DNA from: Lasioglossum baleicum
Taxonomy: Eukaryota > Arthropoda > Insecta > Hymenoptera > Halictidae
Assembly (NCBI RefSeq): GCF_051020765.1
Contig: NC_134934.1
Coordinates: 11,794,001-11,858,000 of the forward strand
Reading direction: 5' to 3'
Length of the DNA stretch: 64,000 nucleotides
Below are positions 60,093-64,000 of the stretch, piece after piece (position 1 is the stretch's first letter; each line of letters opens with the position of its first letter). The translations under genes were made by a program, and so were the position numbers. A model generated the notes under the pieces. The model was not told where the DNA came from. It searched no databases and saw nothing but the letters and a program-made list of their open reading frames with translations.

Positions 60093-60373
60093 CTCCTAAA
60101 GAAGGGATTGATAATGATCGTACGATTTTTCTAATTAGAAATAATTTTTCGCGGCGCTACGGATCGATCAGTTATTACATTAATTAATTATAGCTATTGT
60201 AACGAAAAGAGATGGTGTGTTTCGTCCTGGACCCGCTAGAGGACTCATCAGTAAGGCTATCTAGCGGGCCTTGCCTTAGACACAGGGTCAGAAGACTTTA
60301 TGAGGAAAGTTATTTATATACTAATTGATGACACTTTAGTGACTTGCTGTACTCCGTAATTCTTTTCAATATA
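60093..60373. other. short spacer with a 9-bp hairpin
   Basis: CCCGCTAGA (60232-60240) and TCTAGCGGG (60260-60268) can pair across a 19-nt loop. Nothing else is recognised. Confidence 0.4.
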
Positions 60374-60459
60374 TTGGGTTCGCAAATAAGTTCGTTCGGT
60401 TTTTGTGATTTATTCCACTGTAAAAAACCGAACGAACTTATCATATTTGCCAAACCCAA
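60374..60459. repeat. 86-bp mariner-type palindromic MITE
   Basis: TTGGGTTCGCAAATAAGTTC at the left and its inverse at the right (ATATTTGCCAAACCCAA) form nearly the whole element. The arms are about 38 bp around a central GATTTATTCCACTG. TA flanks both sides (60372-60373 and 60460-60461), the mariner target duplication. The end sequence resembles that of the MITE at 61331. Confidence 0.9.
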
Positions 60460-61086
60460 TATTACAGCAAAAATTACTTTCCAAGCTTGATAAAATTAGG
60501 GCGACATCAGTGCACCATAGTGACTCTGACAAATATTTCAAAACTGGTCAAATAAACGATACACTTCCATAATTAATTATTTACTTTCCAGAGTTTCAAC
60601 TTTGAACATATATCATAATGGAAGAATCGATCGTTACCTGAAAATTCATTTATCCGAATACTTTTAATTCGGATACGGGAGACTGGCCTGCTCTTAATGG
60701 TCGCGTCCATTTCAATTCGGGATATACATACATATGTACACGCGGAGGTTCGAATTCAACCGCGCGCGTTGTGTCGCCGGTGCAAGGACCGTGCACGATC
60801 CACCCCCGACAGCTATGTGTAGGAAACGGTTACACAGGCGCCGTTTTTGTCCGTGCGTTAATTAAACTCTAACTTCAGTGACCGAGTGTATGGGCCAGAC
60901 GTAATTTTCCACCGCGCGGCCCTCCGCTTTGATCCTCCGGCATTCGGCATGGACGTATCCCGTTCAGTTTTCGCAGAGTCGCGAATGTTTTGCGCGGAAC
61001 ATTTTCCGAAATATCGCGACACGTCACCGACCCATCGATCGCGGTGATTCTTCCAAGATTTGTAAACAATAATACAGAAAAAAAAA
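60460..61086. other. unrecognised DNA
   Basis: Nothing is identified. Confidence 0.4.
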
Positions 61087-61686
61087 TTTTAATGCATCAT
61101 AGATTCTGCATGAATAGCAAAAATTTTTGAAATTTTACGTTTATTGTTATATTTATTATTCCATAGATCTTTACTTGTTCTATGTCTAGAGGTTTGCGGA
61201 GACTGTACTGACTGATGTAACTGCCATTTCGCATAAATATGGATGCTCACGATGAAGAAGCACAATGGTCAAGTTCTTTTTTAATGGATCATAGATAAAT
61301 AGAACAAAATTTCGAAATTTTACATTTATATTGGGTTGGCAAGAAAGTAATTTCGGTATTTTAAGGTCAAGTAAAACCGAATTTCTTTATTCAAGCGATG
61401 AACTTTAATCAATTCAATATTTTCTTATTTATTCTATTTGGCAAAAGATCATCGAACAAAAGGGAAAATATCGTATTCATGAAAATTCATTGCTCGAATA
61501 AAAAAATTGGGCTCCATTTCACCTTAAAATACCGAAATTACTTTCTTGCCAACCCAATGGTTATTATTATTCTATGTATATTTACCGTTCTATTTCTAGA
61601 GGTGTGCGGAGACTGTTGTGACTGATGTAACCGCGATTTCGCATAAATACCGACGCTAGCGATGAAGGAGCACAATGGTCAAGTCC
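61087..61686 (+). repeat. tandem duplication, 192-bp period, interrupted by a MITE
   Basis: Unit 1 (61087-61278) and unit 2 (61279-61686 minus the 227-bp MITE) share TTTTAATGSATCATAGAT, GAAATTTTACRTTTAT, a TTATTATTCYAT block, GCGGAGACTG, CTGATGTAAC, TTTCGCATAAATA and GCACAATGGTCAAGT. The MITE at 61331 lies inside unit 2 at the point that is intact in unit 1. Confidence 0.85.
61331..61557. repeat. 227-bp mariner-type MITE
   Basis: TTGGGTTGGCAAGAAAGTAA and the inverted right end TACTTTCTTGCCAACCCAA are followed by a further match (TTTCGGTATTTTAAGGT / ACCTTAAAATACCGAAA). The left flank is TA and the right flank is TG, so one target copy has mutated. The 75-codon internal frame does not resemble a transposase. 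Confidence 0.9.
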
Positions 61687-62523
61687 CCGAAGTGCACCAA
61701 GGAGTATCGAGTTGTCGCTCGGGAACGATGACAGAACTTTCCAATGGGTCCAGTATTTTTACGGGTAGGTACACACCGAGAAATTAGAAAGCCGCGCAAG
61801 ATATAGTCTCGCGACGTTTGCATTTGACCCGACGCGGCACCCGATGATGCAAGTTGGCCTCCCGAGGTCGGCCTGTACATGGTACATTCCCGGCGCGGCG
61901 CGAAATTGCTTTGGCCCGTTTTTCAACATCCTCGCTGATCGATTATGGCCTCCCTTTATTCTGTGAAATACGACGCGACGGTGCGTGTCCCGTTCAAACG
62001 GTAAAAAGAAGAGCAGCACGAGCCGGTCGCGCCGCCATCTTGTTGTCTTAACTGCTCGATAGCCGGGCGAGCAACGAATCACTTAAACTGTCTTGGATTT
62101 ACTTAACCTAAAGTGCTTAATACGAATGATTGACGCGCAGGCGGCGCACGGCGGCCTCCCCGATGGATTCTCCTAAACAAAGGTTAAACCCAGAATTCCG
62201 AAGGTCAAGTATTCCCATCGCGGTAGTCATTTTCGACGTTGAACCTCGTCGTCGCGTTGACGTTTACAACCACGACTTCCCACGACTGCGTTAGAAAGTC
62301 CCAAGATCGGTTTCGTTAGGTTTCCTCGGACACGGTCGACTTGCCCAGCCGAAAACCTATTAACATCCTAATTGGCGGATCAATATTCATGCCCGGCATC
62401 CTTCTCAACGGATTAAGGTCAATTCATACTATTAGCACAGACACGGAATATTCGAGACCGATCAGACAAATATTCTTTGATGCATTTATCGCGTGACGTA
62501 TCAACGCAGGCGCATATCAGAAA
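61687..62523. other. unrecognised GC-rich DNA
   Basis: No gene is supported. Frames of 65-107 codons overlap on both strands. Confidence 0.4.
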
Positions 62524-62963
62524 TTAACCCTTTGCTATTGGAGCTATTTTAACTTGAAAATTAAACATTGCTTCTCACCATTGCTTCCATTGTATATGAT
62601 TTTTTTCATTTTATGGATATGAATAGTTTTTCATGTTTCACGTTTGTAACATATTCTTTTCACTGCAATGCTCAAACGCTCAACATATTATTCACTTCGG
62701 TTGCGTGGTTGTATACTGCGTTTGGAACAGGTGATTTATTTTAACTTGAAAATTGAACATTTCTTCCGACTTAGAATAATTCCATTGTATATCATTTTTT
62801 TTCATTTTATGGATATGGAATTGATAGAATACCTCATACAATACTTAAATGTGTTGTAATCGATTCGACACAAACATACTTAATAATGTACACAATATTG
62901 TGAATACTGGTACAGCAATTTTTAGTGGTGTCTCTGAGCCACCCCTCGACTGATAAGGGTTAA
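62524..62963 (-). repeat. composite piggyBac-type MITE with internal duplication
   Basis: TTAA plus CCCTTTGCTATTGGAGC opens it and CACCCCTCGACTGATAAGGG plus TTAA closes it. The block ATTTTAACTTGAAAATTRAAC..ATTTTATGGATATG occurs twice (from about 62546 and 62736), so the element is 440 bp, longer than its relatives. Confidence 0.85.
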
Positions 62964-62978
62964 ATTAAACAAGCGTTA

Positions 62979-63200
62979 TTAACACTAAACTCACCGAGCC
63001 TTAAAAGTAACCAGTACATGTTCCCTTATAAAAATGACAAGATTGATTTTATGCGGACTATGTGCGGCTACTATTGTAATACGTGCTCTACTAAAGATAT
63101 CTATACAATCATTCCTTATAAAATCATTTTTATTATTTCATAATAAAGGTACAATAAAAGATTATACTGACATGAAACCGTTCTTTTCATTTACATCGAT
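62979..63200 (+). repeat. TTAA-type repeat of the 29011 family
   Basis: TTAACACTAAACTCACCGAG followed by CCTTAAAAGTAACCAG and TTCCCTTATAAAAATGACAA is the inverse of the right part of 29011-29217. Similarity continues in an AT-rich middle. The distal end is not clear, so the end coordinate is approximate. It starts only 15 bp after the previous element. Confidence 0.65.
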
Positions 63201-63752
63201 GAATCTTAATCAAACGCGTTGATAAGAGTAAAATCGTCGGATCGGAGTAACGTTATATCGCTGGCACGCTCGTTCTGTGACGGTTAACGTGTTAATAGGC
63301 TTGTCGATGAATTAACGCGGGCATTAATCAGATTGAAATTATTCAAATGGTTCCGCCGCCGCTCGTCAATAATTTGCTACCGTATTTGGAAATTGAAAAG
63401 CGCCGCTAATGAAACGCCATTAGCCTGGTATTCACATTGAAATTCCACCGTTGTTTACGGGACGCGGTGATCTAAAGGCGGGGGATTTCGTGTGTCTGCT
63501 CGTCGTTCGCTGCTAGGGAAATTCCATTGTTTGGTATATTGTTGTCCGTCAAACGGAGAGATCGCGTGGATGGAAAAATAAAAGTCAGTTTTCGAAATGA
63601 ACCGTACTCAAATATTTATTTTGTGTATTGCGATTCTTTGGGAAAGAAAGTAGTGACGCTCTTTAAATTGTGATTGCAATCATAAAATGTTTATTCCACG
63701 TAGAAATCTGCAATCTAGTTATTAGTATCGCACGAACCACATTTGCGTAAAT
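63201..63752. other. unrecognised DNA
   Basis: Nothing is identified apart from a possible MITE end remnant (AAATCTGCAATCTAGTTATT) near 63703. Confidence 0.4.
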
Positions 63753-64000
63753 ATTAAATTCCTAATGCGCAAACATTCGATCATTTGTTACTTGATTTAC
63801 AAAGCAATTCTGCACAAACATTCCTAAATTTCAAAATATTCTCAATAAAATAAATTTTCACAGACGCAATTCTAGTAAACCCTGAAAATGATCTGAATAA
63901 AGATCGAAACGTCGGAATTACTTTACTAGTTCCCAAAATTGCTTTGTGAATCAAGTAACAAATGATCGAACCTTTGCGCCGAAAGCATTAGTAATTTAAT
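63753..64000 (+). repeat. palindromic element with hammerhead-like core, copy 2
   Basis: Inverted arms of about 55-60 bp (TTCGATCATTTGTTACTTGA.. on the left, ..TCAAGTAACAAATGATCGAA on the right, plus ATTAAATTCCTAATG / CATTAGTAATTTAAT) reach the window edge. Between them lies an ordered series: CTAGTAAA (63872-63879), CC, CTGAAAA (63882-63888), a GATCT/AGATC stem with a 6-nt loop (63890-63905), GAAAC (63906-63910), GTC (63911-63913), GG, then TTTACTAG (63922-63929), which pairs with CTAGTAAA. This is the layout of a type I hammerhead ribozyme with minimal helix III. The core CTGAAAA differs from CUGANGA at the essential G, so this copy is probably inactive. The element may continue past the window. 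Confidence 0.6.

Noticed and set aside
60232..60268. 9-bp stem CCCGCTAGA/TCTAGCGGG
   Set aside because: Considered as a tRNA or microRNA precursor. The stem is too short and there is no tRNA-like arm pattern.

Overview
This window reads as an accessory, gene-poor stretch of an insect nuclear genome. A hymenopteran (bee, ant or wasp) is my best guess, not a proof. The evidence is the mixture of AT-rich and GC-rich unique DNA, long TC/GA microsatellites, mariner-type TTGGGTTGG ends, TTAA-flanked piggyBac-type miniature elements, Helitron ends and a DUF4817-type Tc1/mariner transposase remnant. No bacterial, organellar, rRNA or tRNA gene was recognised. I found no intact protein-coding gene. The region could be intergenic or the inside of a large intron. 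The longest open frames (254, 257 and 271 codons) have no recognisable domain, and two of them overlap each other.

Layout. 1-8 kb: mostly unrecognised DNA with a truncated piggyBac-type MITE (1303), a MITE with 36-bp inverted ends (1516), a dispersed repeat shared with 36.6 kb, a three-unit tandem repeat (3095) and a TC/TCTA array interrupted by an unrelated 190-bp block (5045-5640). 8-18.4 kb: a 628-bp foldback (8715), a 27-bp minisatellite (12482), a weak LTR candidate (14.7-15.3 kb) and three members of a MITE family with ends AGACTGCGGATCTTTATGCA. 18.9-24.8 kb: an E-box-bearing repeat, a piggyBac-type MITE, ends of the TACAGGGTG class and two Helitron-like elements facing each other. 26.5-34 kb: several long palindromes (27448, 29238, 33085) and a second TTAA-flanked family (29011). 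34.2-35.8 kb: a nest of mobile-element pieces around the transposase pseudogene. 36-55 kb: large unrecognised stretches with scattered MITEs (37.6, 39.1, 44.4, 46.7, 51.0 kb). 55.5-64 kb: dense again, with two related elements that can fold like hammerhead ribozymes (55.5 kb and the right edge), a 299-bp foldback, two mariner-type MITEs (one inserted in one half of a tandem duplication) and two TTAA-flanked elements 15 bp apart.

How the parts relate. Nearly everything recognisable is non-autonomous mobile DNA. The only transposase trace is broken and lacks its third catalytic residue, so these elements would have depended on enzymes encoded elsewhere. The most interesting signals are the palindrome at 63753-64000 with a hammerhead-like centre, the near-perfect 448-bp inverted repeat at 27448, and the tandem duplication at 61087-61686 that preserves an empty site beside a mariner MITE.
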